DNA of 64,000 nt from Aphrocallistes beatrix (Eukaryota > Porifera > Hexactinellida > Sceptrulophora > Aphrocallistidae): assembly GCA_963281255.1 (NCBI GenBank), contig OY725501.1, positions 3,945,674-4,009,673 on the forward strand, given 5' to 3'. The notes beneath the pieces are model-generated. The model was not told the origin of the DNA and did not search any database. It saw only the letters and a program-made list of their open reading frames with translations. Both the position numbers and the translations under genes were made by a program. Below, piece by piece: positions 37,901-50,167 of the stretch (position 1 is its first letter; each line of letters begins with the position of its first letter).

Positions 37901-40900
37901 GGAAGAATTACAACACATAATCTTAATCTCCTTTCCTGCACGGTTAACTAATTACGTACTTCTTTCATTAGGACTGAAACGTCAAACTGAATCTGGCGGT
38001 TTCCTGTACGGCTACTTCACTCAGAGCCTAGGACGGAACTCTGCACTGAGGGAGTGCATAGGATGGGGAGGCAGTCTTGTCACGATCGAGTCGGTAGCAG
38101 AGGACCAGCTCCTCCTTGGTCTGTCTGCTAGGGATAATACTGCGGAGTGTTGGATTGGTCTGGAGATAGTGGAGAGGGAAGGGAGTTATGGGTTTATCTG
38201 GGCCACAGGTAGCACCAGTAACATTTTTGGGAGTGAGCAAACTCTACTGGCCAATCTACTAGCTCTATCAGGCTACAGGTATTACTCGTTGAGAGATAAT
38301 GGAATGAGATCTTTAATTTGGCATCCTCATACTGTTAATGAAACTCTCTCATGCTTCTTCTGTAAAAAAACAAGTAAGTTTACATAGATTTCTTAACAAT
38401 TACTACAGATGACTCCACTTAATCGGGACACTTTAGTCCTGGATATTTTGTCCCGATTAAGCGGAGTTGATTGTATATGATAGAATTATGTATATATATA
38501 TATTTGTTTATAATAACCTTTAGTAAACCAGAGAGCTTGCGATCTCAGTAATGATGGGTTTTGCTATCGAACCTTTGAGTCAAATGATCAATTCACTTGG
38601 AATGTAGCTCAGTCAAGTTGTATCAGCTGGGGCGGAAATCTAGCTAGTATCACTTCTGAACAGGAAAATAACTTCTTACATCTCAACACTCCTTACGCTG
38701 CCATTGATTGCTGGATTGGGTTGACTAATATGGACAGGGGAGATTACTATTGGGTTGATGGGGAGGCACTCAACTTCAATATCTCACTGAGTGCCTCTAG
38801 CAGTATGGATACATGTGCTAGAGCTAAGACTGGTGGAGATAATGTGTGGAGCAGTCATGACTGTGATAATACAACCAATTGCTACATTTGTAAAAGGAAA
38901 TCAAGTAAGTTAACCTGTCAATGAAATCTTTCATCATGTAGACTTTGCAGCATTGTAGAAACGTACATTTTGATGGACATATTATATGTAATATATACTT
39001 GTTATAGTCACCATATTCAGAAACTCAACTCAGAATTCAGCAATGTTAGAGAGTGTGGGTGGAAACACAGTCCTAAATCAAGACACAACTCTATACTGTC
39101 TAGGAGAGAACAACATCCCAGTCAATTGGAGCTATGTCAATCTAACAGGAGACACATCAACTCTTAACACCAGCACAAATGTCACTACAGGATTTAGTAT
39201 ATTGTCAGTAACCACGGATAGTCCAGGCTACTACTCATGTCAGATTAGTAGAAGTGATGGTGTAACTGAAACAAGAACGATCGGACTCCTTATTACTACA
39301 AATTACACATGTAAGTTGAGGCTTAATATAAATATTTTCATCCAATAAATTAAAGAGTTCGTATGTACATCGGCAGAAAATCCAGCCAATGAGACAAGTG
39401 ACACATTCTATTGAGAAAAATGTCTGCCATCAAGCAACAATTACATACCGTATATTCTAATGAGAAGGTTCTTCTTTACATATTTGTACTTTTTCTAGTT
39501 TTTAGTACTCGTGAGAGTGCAGTAAATCGCACCTACACCATTGCAATAGACAGAAAGGAGATATTTCTATTCTGCAACAGTTCCATCTCATTAACTGGCA
39601 TAAAATGGAGAGTGACAGGAAATAATAGAACATTCCCAAACCCACTAATCCCACACACCAATATGTTGTTGCATAGTGGTACCAGCTATAACATTCAGTG
39701 TGTCGATATCAGAACTAACTCCATCATACTCAGTACTCAATACACTGTGCAAGGTAAGAACTCATAAATTCTTATCAATCATGTTTCAATCTAGTAACAA
39801 TGGAAAATATGACTGTGTTTCATTCTTGTAGGTTCTCCTTTGCTAACACTGAACAACGGATCTATCCAATCATTTTCGCTCCTACCTCCTAACATGAACT
39901 CAGCCTCCGTCACTGTCCTGACACAGAATGTAGTTCTGAATACTAATCTAGCTGGGAGATGGCAGAGACCTGATAACAGCTCGGTAGCATCCAACACTCT
40001 TACATTCTCAACTTTCTATGTCACTCAGGGAGGAGTGTACAAGTTCTATGTTGACAATTGGGATGGACAACAGACACTAGCTATTCAATTGAATATCATT
40101 GTCATAGGTATAATGTTTACAAAATACGTATGCATTATTTTTGAATTAATATAAATCCTACACATTTACTTTTCTTCTAGTTGATCGTGCTTTTGGGAGA
40201 CTCAGCAATACAATCTACACAGAACTTCCAACCAATCACATTCTCTCTCAGAACACAACTCTATACTGCATCACAGAGAACAGCACTCCTTGGAGTTATG
40301 TAGATCTAGCTGGAAACAGAACAGTTCTTAACACTACAGTTAATGGAGCCACTGGGATCAGTACTCTATCAGTAACCACAGATAATCCAGGCTACTACTC
40401 GTGTCTAGTTGTTCAGAGTAGAGGAGTTAATGGGACACATACCGTTGGCATTTTTGACACTTCAAGCCTTACATGTACGTGAGCTGAGGTTAGATATAGT
40501 TGGGAGTCCTTTGAATATACTGGACATTCTTATGTCTAGCATTGAAGCAGTGACGACATAGATTAGGTCCAAATTGTTCATGCAACGTTCGAACCATACA
40601 GTTCCATTGTTCATTCTAGAATTATGACTCTCGAAAGATACAATATTGCATCTGAAATAATCCATAGTTCCAGCAGTAGTGTAGTTATGTTGAGTATTTA
40701 CATGACTGTCCATGTATTCACAATTTTATTCTACTCTACAGTTATTTTTACAATGCACACAACAGTCATAATATTTGTATTAATTTCATTCTAGTATTTA
40801 TCACTAACGGTTATACAAGGAATCGTACCTACACCATTGACATAGACAGAGAGGAGATATTTCTATTCTGCAACAGTTCCAACAGTTCCATCTCATTAAC

Positions 40901-43900
40901 TGACATAAAGTGGAGAGTGACAGGAAATAATAGAACATTCCCAAACCCACTAATCCCACACAGCAATATGTTGCTACAGAGTGGTACCAGCTATAACATT
41001 CAATGTGTCGATATCAGAACTAATTCCATCATACTCAATACTCAATATAGTGTGCAAGGTAAGCTCTTGTAAGTTGGAAACATTTCTTGTTAGTAGAATG
41101 TAGAGTCTTCTTTGTAAGATTTGATCTGGATATTCTTGGCTGCTTTAGTAGATGAACTGCGTACTGAAATATACATACATTGTATATCTTATAGCAAGAT
41201 AGAGAATAAATTTTATTTAGTATTTGTTCAAAAATATATTTTCGGAAGATATTTAATAAAATTTCAATTTCAAGGTCCTCCGATTATCCAAATTGAGAAT
41301 GGAATTTCAGGGAACTTTTCTCTCCTACCTCCTAACCTGAACTCAGCCTCTGTCACTGTTCTGACACAGAATGTAGTTCTGAGTACTAATCTAGCTGGGA
41401 GATGGCAGAGACCTGATAACAGCTCTGTAGCATCCAACACTCTTACCTTCTCAACTTTCTATGTCACTCAGGGAGGATTGTACAAGTTTTATGTTGACAA
41501 TTGGGATGGACAACAAACACTAGCTATTCAATTGAATATTATTGTAATAGGTATGATATCTAGAAGATGTATTTACAATATTATTTTATAACTATAACTC
41601 TTTTCAATTAGTTGATCATGCTTTTGGGACACTTAACAGTACAGTCTACACGATGCTTTTGAACAATCAGATTCAATTCAGGAGCACAACTCTATACTGC
41701 ATCACAGAGACTAACCTTCCTTGGAGCTATGTAGATCTCGCTGGAAACAGGACAGTTCTCAACACTACAGTTGATGTCACTACGAGTATCAGCACTCTAT
41801 CAGTAACCACTGACAATCCAGGCTACTACTCTTGTCAGGCCATTATTGGTAGTGTCAGTGAGATATTCAACATTGGAATATTAGACTTAACTAACTATAC
41901 AGGTTTGTGTATTTCGTGTGACATTCACTATCTAATCATGATAATGTAGTTGAATGACTGTACTGCTAATTCTAGAGTTTAGTCCCAATAATAATGCTAT
42001 TGAGGCTACATACACAATTGGAATAGACAGAGAGGAGATATTTCTATTCTGTAACAGTTCCAACAGTTCCATCTCATTAACTGACATAAAGTGGAGAGTG
42101 ACAGGAAATAATAGAACATTCCCAAACCCACTAATCCCACACAGCAATATGTTGTTACAGAATGGTACCAGCTATAACATTCAGTGTGTCGATATCGGAA
42201 CTAACAGAAACATAAACCATATAAGATATACTGTACAAGGTAAACTATTTAAAAATCACACTTATCTACAAATACACCATTCAATAGATCAGCGCAAGGA
42301 TGCTGTAAGTAAACTGTTGAAATTGAATGGTCTAGTAAATTGTATTTGTCTCTATAGGTCCTCCAAGGGCTATACTAGAGAATGGACGCTTGAATACTAC
42401 TTCTCTCCTACCTCCTAACATGAATTCAGCTTATGTCACAGTTCTGACACAGAATGTAGTTCTGAGCACTAATCTAGCTGGGAGATGGCAGAGACCTGAT
42501 AACAGCTCGGTAGCATCCAACACTCTTACCTTCTCAACTTTCTATGTCACTCAGGGAGGAGTGTACAAGTTCTATGTTGACAATTGGGATGGACAAGAAG
42601 TGATCGCAATTCAAGTCTATTTCGTTTTAAGTAAGTCCCTGTATTCCTTTTTGCTATAATTCTTGAGGTCTACCATACTAATGGGTTTATTCTCTGTAGT
42701 GAATCGTGAGTTTGGAAGAATCGAGGCTACATCATTTACGGAATTCCCCAACAATCACATAATATCTCAAGACACGAATCTCTACTGTATCACATATAAC
42801 AACCATCCTTGGAGTAAGGTAGATTTAGCTGGAGTCACAACAGCACTCAATACTACAGTCAATGTCACCACAAGAATCAACTCTCTGCAAGTAACCACTG
42901 AAACTCCAGGATACTACTCGTGTCAAGTCGCTCTTGAAGGAATCACTGATACTTACAATGTTGGAATATTCAATTTTACGGATTATACAGGTAAGCTAGA
43001 ATTTATTTACTTTTTGTAGTGTAATGATGAAAATCGAATTGAATACCATACTTGCCAACTGTCCCGCTTTTTCGGACATGTGTTGAAAGTAATATCCCGC
43101 GAAAGCGTTTTTCAGAAAGTGAATTATCCCGCTCTTCAGTTTGTATGACTAATACATGTACACTATGTCCCACTTTTTTCCTTGCAGAAGTTGGCATATA
43201 TAGAATACTCATTAAATTATCTCTAGTACTCAACTCAGCTAATTTAAACTCGACTCTACGTCTCTACACTCTTAACATCGACAGAGAAGTATTCATCTTA
43301 TGTAACAGTTCCAACAGTTCCATCTCATTAACTGACATAAAGTGGAGAGTGACAGGAAATAACAGAACATTCCCAAACCCACTAATCCCACACAACAATA
43401 TGTTGATACAGAGTGGTACCAGCTATAACATTCAGTGTGTCGATATCAGAACGAACAGAAACATAAACTATATAAGATATGCTGTACAAGGTAAACTAAA
43501 CTTATCTGCACATACTCTATTTGGTATCAGTTATAGTAATACCAATATTGAGGTTTTAGAAGCTTTTGTATTATTTCAACCCATCTCTAGCCTTTTATAT
43601 GAGTTTGAGAGTAGACTGAATACAAATACTATAACCTATGTAAATACTCTTGCAGGTCCTCCTATAATAACACTGAACAATGGATCTAACCAATCATTTT
43701 CTCTGCTACCTCCTAACATAAACTCAGCTTCTGTCACAGTTCTGACACAGAATGTAGTTCTGAGTACTAATCTAGCTGGGAGATGGCAGAGACCTGATAA
43801 CAGCTCTGTAGAATCCAACACTCTTACCTTCTCAACTTTCTATGTCACTCAGGGAGGAGTGTACAAGTTCTATGTTGACAATTGGGATGGACAACAGACA

Positions 43901-45601
43901 CTAGCTATCCAATTGAATATCAATGTCACAGGTAAGTATCTTAGATGTATATTATTATCTTAAACTGTGTCAGTCTTCAAATTGTTGATTTTTCAATTAG
44001 TTGATCATCCTTATGGGAGATTTAATGGAATAAACTACACAATACTTCCAACCAATCACATTCTCTCACAGAACACAACTCTATACTGCATCACAGAGAC
44101 TAACCTTCCTTGGAGTTATGTAGATCTAGCTGGAAGCAGAACAGTTCTTAATACTACAGTTAATGCTGACACTGGGATCAGTACTCTAACTGTTACCACT
44201 GATAATCCAGGCTATTACTCATGTCTAGTTCCTCGAGGAGGAGTCAATGAAACGTATATCACTGGAGTGTTTGAATTCACTATTTTCTACACAAGTAAGC
44301 TACAGTAGTTAACAATCTCAGAGAATTTCGTGATATAATCCTAAATTTTAACCAATAGTATTCAAATCATTTTACATATTATCTCAGTCAGAACATTAGT
44401 TTTAGGAGAGCTAATTCGTAATTTTCTCTTGAGGAATAACCGCTGCTTCATTTATACTTCATTTCCATTTTAAAGTATTTTCTGTTTAGTTTTCAATACT
44501 AACGACAATAGAATACATCGCATATACACGATTGGGATAGACAGAGAGGAGATACTCCTATTCTGCAACAGTTCCAACAGTTCCATCTCATTAACTGACA
44601 TAAAGTGGAAAGTGACAGGAAATGATAGAACATTCCCAAACCCACTAATCCCACACAGCAATATGTTGTTACAGAGTGGTACCAGCTATAACATTCAGTG
44701 TGTCGATATCAGAACTAACTCCATCATACTCAGTACTCAGTATGCCGTACAAGGTAAGCCAATCATATATATCTCTGCATTAGATTCCAAATGACAAAAA
44801 TGGAATGCAAAACGCTGCATTCTAACATTATTTGGTTGAAAGTAAACAATATGTCTCATAATAAGAGTGAATACAAATATTATACCCTATATAAATACTC
44901 TTTCAGGTCCTCCGATGATTACACTGAACAACGAATCCATCCAATCATTCTCTCTCCTACCTCCTAACATGAACTCAGCTTATGTCACAGTACTGACACA
45001 GAATGTAGTTCTGAGTACTAATCTAGCTGGGAGATGGCAGAGACCTGATAACAGCTCTGTAGCATCCAACACTCTTACCTTCCCAACTTTCTATGTCACT
45101 CAGGGAGGACTGTACAAGTTCTATGTTGACAATTGGGATGGACAACAGACACTAGCTATCCAATTGAATATTACAATAATAGGTATAATGGATGTCAGTA
45201 TTACAGCTTTTGATTTGACTCCTATGAAATAACCCATTGCCCACATCTCATAATATCAATTAGTTTCGGAATGTAATATATTCTAAACTTTTGATTTATG
45301 TTAATACCAATTTCACATTATTTTTTTCCTACTCTCTATAGAAATTCTCATAAATCAACTCACAACAACAAGCAATGGAGGAAACTTACAAATTATCTAT
45401 ATCCTCGTTCTCATCCCTATAATCATCATTACTGTCATCATCTGCCTAACACTATTACTCTTCTATGTTAAAAGCTCTGCGAGTTCCCAAGATGATCAAG
45501 CTGATAAAACGTTGATATCTATAACAAGATATGCCGAGACATCATTCACTGCTGAGAATCAAACTGTCGAAAAGTCCTCGACAGCTCATATTAAAAAGTA
45601 A
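34949..45601 (+). CDS. Receptor R5: complete CTLD/Ig mosaic receptor with four A-B-V cassettes, about 2215 aa
   Basis: 23 exons: 34949-35018 signal peptide; 35118-35507 CTLD1; 35766-36059 Ig1; 36502-36891 CTLD2; 37401-37700 Ig2; 37972-38373 CTLD3; 38524-38904 CTLD4; 39008-39310 Ig3; A 39499-39753, B 39832-40107, V 40181-40474; A 40795-41058, B 41275-41550, V 41612-41902; A 41976-42239, B 42358-42630, V 42700-42990; A 43227-43490, B 43656-43931, V 44001-44294; A 44490-44753, B 44907-45182; terminal 45342-45601. They sum to 6648 nt with no stop, every intron phase 1. CTLD1 has QPD, the galactose-type triplet, CTLD2 has EPT; CTLD3 and CTLD4 have none. The first half matches R1 in inverse orientation almost exactly, introns included; the cassettes match R2. 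The third A exon fixes the frame as in the others. It lacks FN3. Confidence 0.88.
38405..38475. mobile_element. Short MITE in CTLD3-CTLD4 intron of R5
   Basis: Ends ACTCCACTTAATCGGGAC and, inverted, ACTCCGCTTAATCGGGAC. The same element sits in the same intron in R1 (2682-2819) and, shorter, in R2 (about 17365-17430); a relative is in R4 (30344-30412). Confidence 0.75.
43047..43201. mobile_element. Small MITE with GTTGGCAAGTATG-type ends (copy in R5)
   Basis: Ends CCATACTTGCCAAC and GTTGGCATATA. It lies between V3 and A4 and carries a possible alternative acceptor (CCTTGCAG, 43187), which would lengthen exon A4 in frame by 39 nt; the CTCTAG acceptor at 43226 gives the family length and is preferred. 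Confidence 0.7.
45342..45601 (+). CDS. R5 terminal exon: membrane span and short tail
   Basis: Has no ATG and is therefore easy to miss. After the acceptor CTCTCTATAG it encodes a short Thr-rich stalk, a hydrophobic span (IIYILVLIPIIIITVIICL, about residues 2147-2172) and a tail of about 43 residues ending HIKK and a TAA at 45599-45601. The tail has one tyrosine (TRYAET) that fits no ITIM, NPxY or YxxM pattern, and the span has no charged residue. It is unrelated to the R2/R3/R4 terminal exon. Confidence 0.8.
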
Positions 45602-45804
45602 ATCCCACAACCATTGTGCTCTCCCTGTTTGTATTATTAGGTTTTATATCATAAATATAGTATTTGTACTTCTTAACACCTTTTTCTATCAGTAATAGTG
45701 GCATAATAATTTATGATAAAGCATGGCTTTTGGTTTATAAAGAGAATATATCAAAATAACACAACTATCTACTATTTTTAAATATCCTTAGTCCATCTAT
45801 GATA

Positions 45805-46328
45805 GTACTGTTGCGTAGATCAGTGAGATCGTAGATCCATGAGATTCTTATACTACATAACCATGGATGGCTTTGTAGCGTAGAATTCTGAGATTATCCG
45901 TAGAATCGTGAGATTTTGTTTCGCTCACTCAAATGACCTTGTGGTTCGACCGGTTTCATCATAATTTGATAACCATCACCACTCAATAGTGGCACGCGAC
46001 ACAATATAGTGCCATGCGACACAATTTACTATGGTAAAACCCCATATGGACCATAAATGCAAAATAAAATTCATCCATGGTCCATATGGGATTTTACCAA
46101 GTAAATTGTGTCGCATGGCACTATATTGTGTCGATTACCATTAAATTGTGTCGCGTGCCACTATGAGTGGTGATGGTTATCAAATTATGATGAAACCGGT
46201 CGAATCACAAGGTCATTTGAGTGAGCGAAACAAAATCTCACGATTCTATGGATAATCTCAGAATTCTACGCTACAAAGCCATCCATGGTTATGTAGTATA
46301 AGAATCTCACGGATCTACGCAACAGTAC
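45805..46328. repeat. 524-bp near-perfect palindrome (snap-back element)
   Basis: Arms of about 240 bp start GTACTGTTGCGTAGATC and end GATCTACGCAACAGTAC; the inner arms meet near CCATATGGACCAT and ATGGTCCATATGG around 46060. Few mismatches separate the arms. Non-coding; likely a foldback-type non-autonomous transposon. No clear target-site duplication seen. Confidence 0.85.
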
Positions 46329-48337
46329 AATTAAATTAGACTCAATCGTTCCATGTTCGTTTATTCTATGTTGTCCAGAATGAATTGGCGAGAAAACGCA
46401 AACTCAGCTCTGAGATTTGGCAAAGGACAGCTGTCTCAGTTCGTTGCCTACTGACATGCAGTATACACCCACTCAGCGACTATCAGTAGGTTTGGCACCT
46501 CACCCATATTGTAACCCCCCGAGAACATATCAGTATGGATCCCGGGGTATACAAATGTATGAACTTTACTTTTACTCCATTTCCATTCCTTGTCGTACTC
46601 ACGCCTGTCAGACATGGAAACCTTCCTCGGTTCTGCTTGGGTATGCCAGTCGGTCCCAGCTGGACATCCGATCTCACGTAACAGCTGGTCGAGTCAGCTG
46701 TTCGCACAGCTGAGTATTCAGGAGTTCATGGGTTCTTTCTAGCTAAGTGGGGTTCGTGGGAGGGTCAGTGTGCCAGTGTCCGCTATATCGTGAATCCCAT
46801 AATCATCTTCAGTTTGTTATGATCTTGCTGATTCGGGTCTACACGTTCTGTAAATCTTAGAAAAATACCATACCAACACTCCAGTTGCTATGATGAATAT
46901 GCCAATGTGCGACCAATTCGATTATTCTAATACATCGCCAATGCATCCATTATGGGTTGGACAGAGTTTGAAATATCTGAGTTTGTCGCACTGCTGTTTT
47001 AATCCAGCTCCGATCTGAATTAGGAAAGTGTCCTAGTTTAACATTCCTATTCCAGTCGTTCTTCTTCTATTTCGCTAGCGCCGTCCTCCCAATGAGTGAG
47101 TGTCTCATGAGGCCTCTGCACATCCTACATTATATCCACCCATCTATTCCGACTCAAGTTATGTCACGGTACTTCCATTCAAAGCATTGCTAACTCAACT
47201 GACTTCCTGAACTCTTCTTGATTAAAGTTTTACACACATGACTATTCTACTCGACCAGCTTACAGTGGAGTCATTCGTGAGTGTCAACTGCCATCAGACA
47301 CTAAGCTTAGTTTAGAGCTTCACTTCTGTAACTTCACTAACTGAATCAGGTGACACGTTAACGGAAAATTCGTCGCCGGAAACCTAAGTTGTATGTACAA
47401 AGTGTAAGAAGTGGGTGCTTTAGAGTGGAAATATGATGAATGGGCCGAAGTTGCATTTGAAAGGAGGAATGAGGCTCGAAATCAGGTGTCAAGGAGGCTT
47501 TTGAGGTGGAGAATTAAAGTAGTCACGCGATATCATGGCATTTTAGGCGCATGATAATGGAATCATGGGACTTTGCGCCGTAGCTTATGTACAAGCTTGT
47601 ATTCTGTAGATGTCTCGATTCTTAGCCGCTATGACTCGAAATCATCCGAAAATGGAAATACAGTGGATGCCGGTTATATTCTTATTTAGGCATTAGATAC
47701 GATAGCGACGAATTTCCCGCCATTCTAGATGATAATGTTTCTATCTTCGAACAATCCTGAAGTTGATCTTCAACTGAATTATACTGATAACTTCTTCATT
47801 TATCCCACTAGGATATAACTAGGATACATAACTAGGATATTCCTACTGAATATCTGCCACTGTTAGAACTGCCTGGATAATATTACACTGAACAGTATAT
47901 AGACACTGCTACCTCGTATCAGCTGACCTCAAATTAATATTACACAGAAGCTCCAGGCACTGGAGATAAGGAGCGACTCATTCACTGCTTGATACTAGCA
48001 CACAAATACTCAGGGTGGTGGTATCGAGTTATTTTGGTGGTTTAAGGAATCAGCTGTGAAGTGTTCTTATATTAGCTAAGTTCAGCGGAGATTGATAGGA
48101 ACCTACTACAAGATGACGTCATTCTATTGGCTTACTCTAACTCGGCTCCTTGCTCTATATGAATTTTCTCGAAGTTTAATTATCTGAATTCGGAATGCTG
48201 TGTTTATGTAGAGGACATTCTATTAGAAGTTTGATCATATATGGCTGTGGACTGAATTCTGACTCTTGTATCTATACAATTCACCTCATTCCAACTCCTA
48301 ACATCTGAACATGCGGAAATAACCTCTAAACCTAATA

Positions 48338-48423
48338 CAGTCGAAATCGGGTTATTTTGTCCATTTGATTGCACTGCCAAAACGACAAAATAACCCGAAG
48401 ACAAAAAAACCCGATTTCGACTG
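48338..48423. mobile_element. Tc1/mariner-like MITE, 86 bp
   Basis: Inverted ends CAGTCGAAATCGGGTT, flanked by TA. An internally deleted copy of the element at 27884-28067; the left 75 bp are nearly identical. Confidence 0.85.
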
Positions 48424-49208
48424 TATGCAAATATTAGAATTAATTGATTATACATAACCATGGACACAACTGGGTTCTGATTGCTGGGTGGAGTGGCACA
48501 CCTAATACATTCGTATTATATGGACCATTAATTCTGGATGTGGAGTCCTAAAATGGCCTAGCTGCACCTCTCAACCTGTATCTAACTAAATCGTATGATG
48601 GGATTTAGCAAATCGTGATATATGGAAAAATAGTATTATGAAGTGTTCTAAATGGTGAGAGTTGAGAGGCCTGCAAACTCAGTGAGTAAAGCAAGTTATG
48701 ACCATTCTCTGAACCTGAAATCTGAGAGCGAAATTTTATCAAATTTGCTTGCTAGAAATGTAGCTCTGGCAAGTATACTATTGTAATTTGCATGATGTAG
48801 CTCTCCATTCTTACGACAAAGGTGCATTGCAACTAATCACTTAGTACACTCGTACAAGTGCATCACTAATCTGTGGTCATCACGCTGATACACCAACAAA
48901 TCTGATTGGCTAGTCTAGCAATTACTTCTCCCACTTGTGATACTTATATATCAGTAAGTATGCATACAAACTACGCAGAGTATAAACTCGATGAAATCTC
49001 TTTATTTCTATTATTTCTTTCTCTTTTTGAGTCAGCAGTACTGTTATAGACCAGAATCTTGTCTCTTCGGTAAGATGTCGTTATAATATGATTGAGTGAT
49101 AATTATGCCTTAGATGTGCCATAATATTTGATGGTGTTATAAATCAGTTAAAAGTTTTATATCTTTTTGGTGCACAACGAAAATTTTAAAACTTTAGGAT
49201 TATGTATC

Positions 49209-49961
49209 TTATATATTAAAACTCCAGGATTTTTTTTTTGTTTGTTTGTCCGAATTGATTGAAGAATTGGCAAGTCGTAGAGATACGAAAATTGGCATGC
49301 AGGTGTCAAATGGTGAATCTAGGATTAAGTTCGAATATCTAAGCGAAATCTTCACACCTCGCCGAGATAGGTGACAAAATGTGTTGACCAATCAAATTTG
49401 ATTATTTTATAATGCACATACATTGGAATAAAATAGTAGTGACTTATGCATACAATCAAAAGAACTAATTGTGATCGAAATTCATTGGTTTATGTGAACC
49501 AATCAATTATCAGCATTTTATAATGCCATTCACACGATTCTATTTCATATAAATGACTGAATACTGCTATTTTGTGTCTATAATTTGATCGTCAACAACA
49601 ATTAAAGCGTGTTATATGCTACGATCAATCAATTCAATCATAAAATAACTTTTAATGACATGAACTGGAATTGATTATTTAAGTATAATAATCTTTAGCA
49701 ATGTGAACTTTGTGTATTCAAATTGAGCTTACATTCAGATTAGTTGACTTAATACGAAGTAAATTATATTTATCACGAAACAATTTCTGCTACAGTTCTG
49801 ATTTCATCAATTTAACCGTAGACAAATGACAATTCAGCGTACTAAGTATAAAACAAGAAAGCGACGTATTCTCTCTCTAATATCCGCAAGCGCCCACTGG
49901 GTAAATCTGCGGACACGCAGTGTCCGCAAGCCGCGCAGCACAAGCAAGCGAAGCGCGCTTG
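49209..49961. repeat. Dispersed repeat with Helitron-like start
   Basis: Begins CTTATATATTAAAACTCCAG followed by GTTTGTTTGTCCGAATTGATTG and ends with the GC-rich GCGCAGCACAAGCAAGCG hairpin region. The TATTAAAA start and the GC-rich hairpin end are reminiscent of non-autonomous Helitrons, but a CTRR terminus is not clear. Related ends at 7190, 10801, 27300 and 32466. Confidence 0.45.
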
Positions 49962-50167
49962 TATAGATTTAAATCTCAAACTTCTGTGCTTATTCATATG
50001 CATAATCCGTTCAAAGGTAAGAGAAAAAAATCCTATTCAACATCCACCTCACTTCAAAAAGTGGAGGAGAAATATCCACTGAGATTTACGCCTAATCGAA
50101 TGTGTAGGATAATTTGCCTGTTAATCTTTTTGATGGTTTATTTCATTAGCTATCAGCCTATCCAACG

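Larger units (their letters stand above)
45602..50167. other. Gene-poor region with repeats
   Basis: No coding region is supported. It holds the palindrome 45805-46328, a MITE (48338-48423) and a dispersed repeat (49209-49961). 46330-48200 and 48430-49200 look like single-copy AT-rich DNA; short open frames there (46417-46713 and its antisense) have no domain, signal peptide or splice context. Confidence 0.55.

Noticed and set aside
43052..43490. Long ORF reading through a MITE into exon A4 of R5
   Set aside because: The upstream part is MITE sequence; the CTCTAG acceptor at 43226 gives exactly the 264-nt module.
46417..46713. Plus ORF and its antisense near 46.4-46.7 kb
   Set aside because: No domain, signal peptide or splice signals; ordinary chance frame in single-copy DNA.
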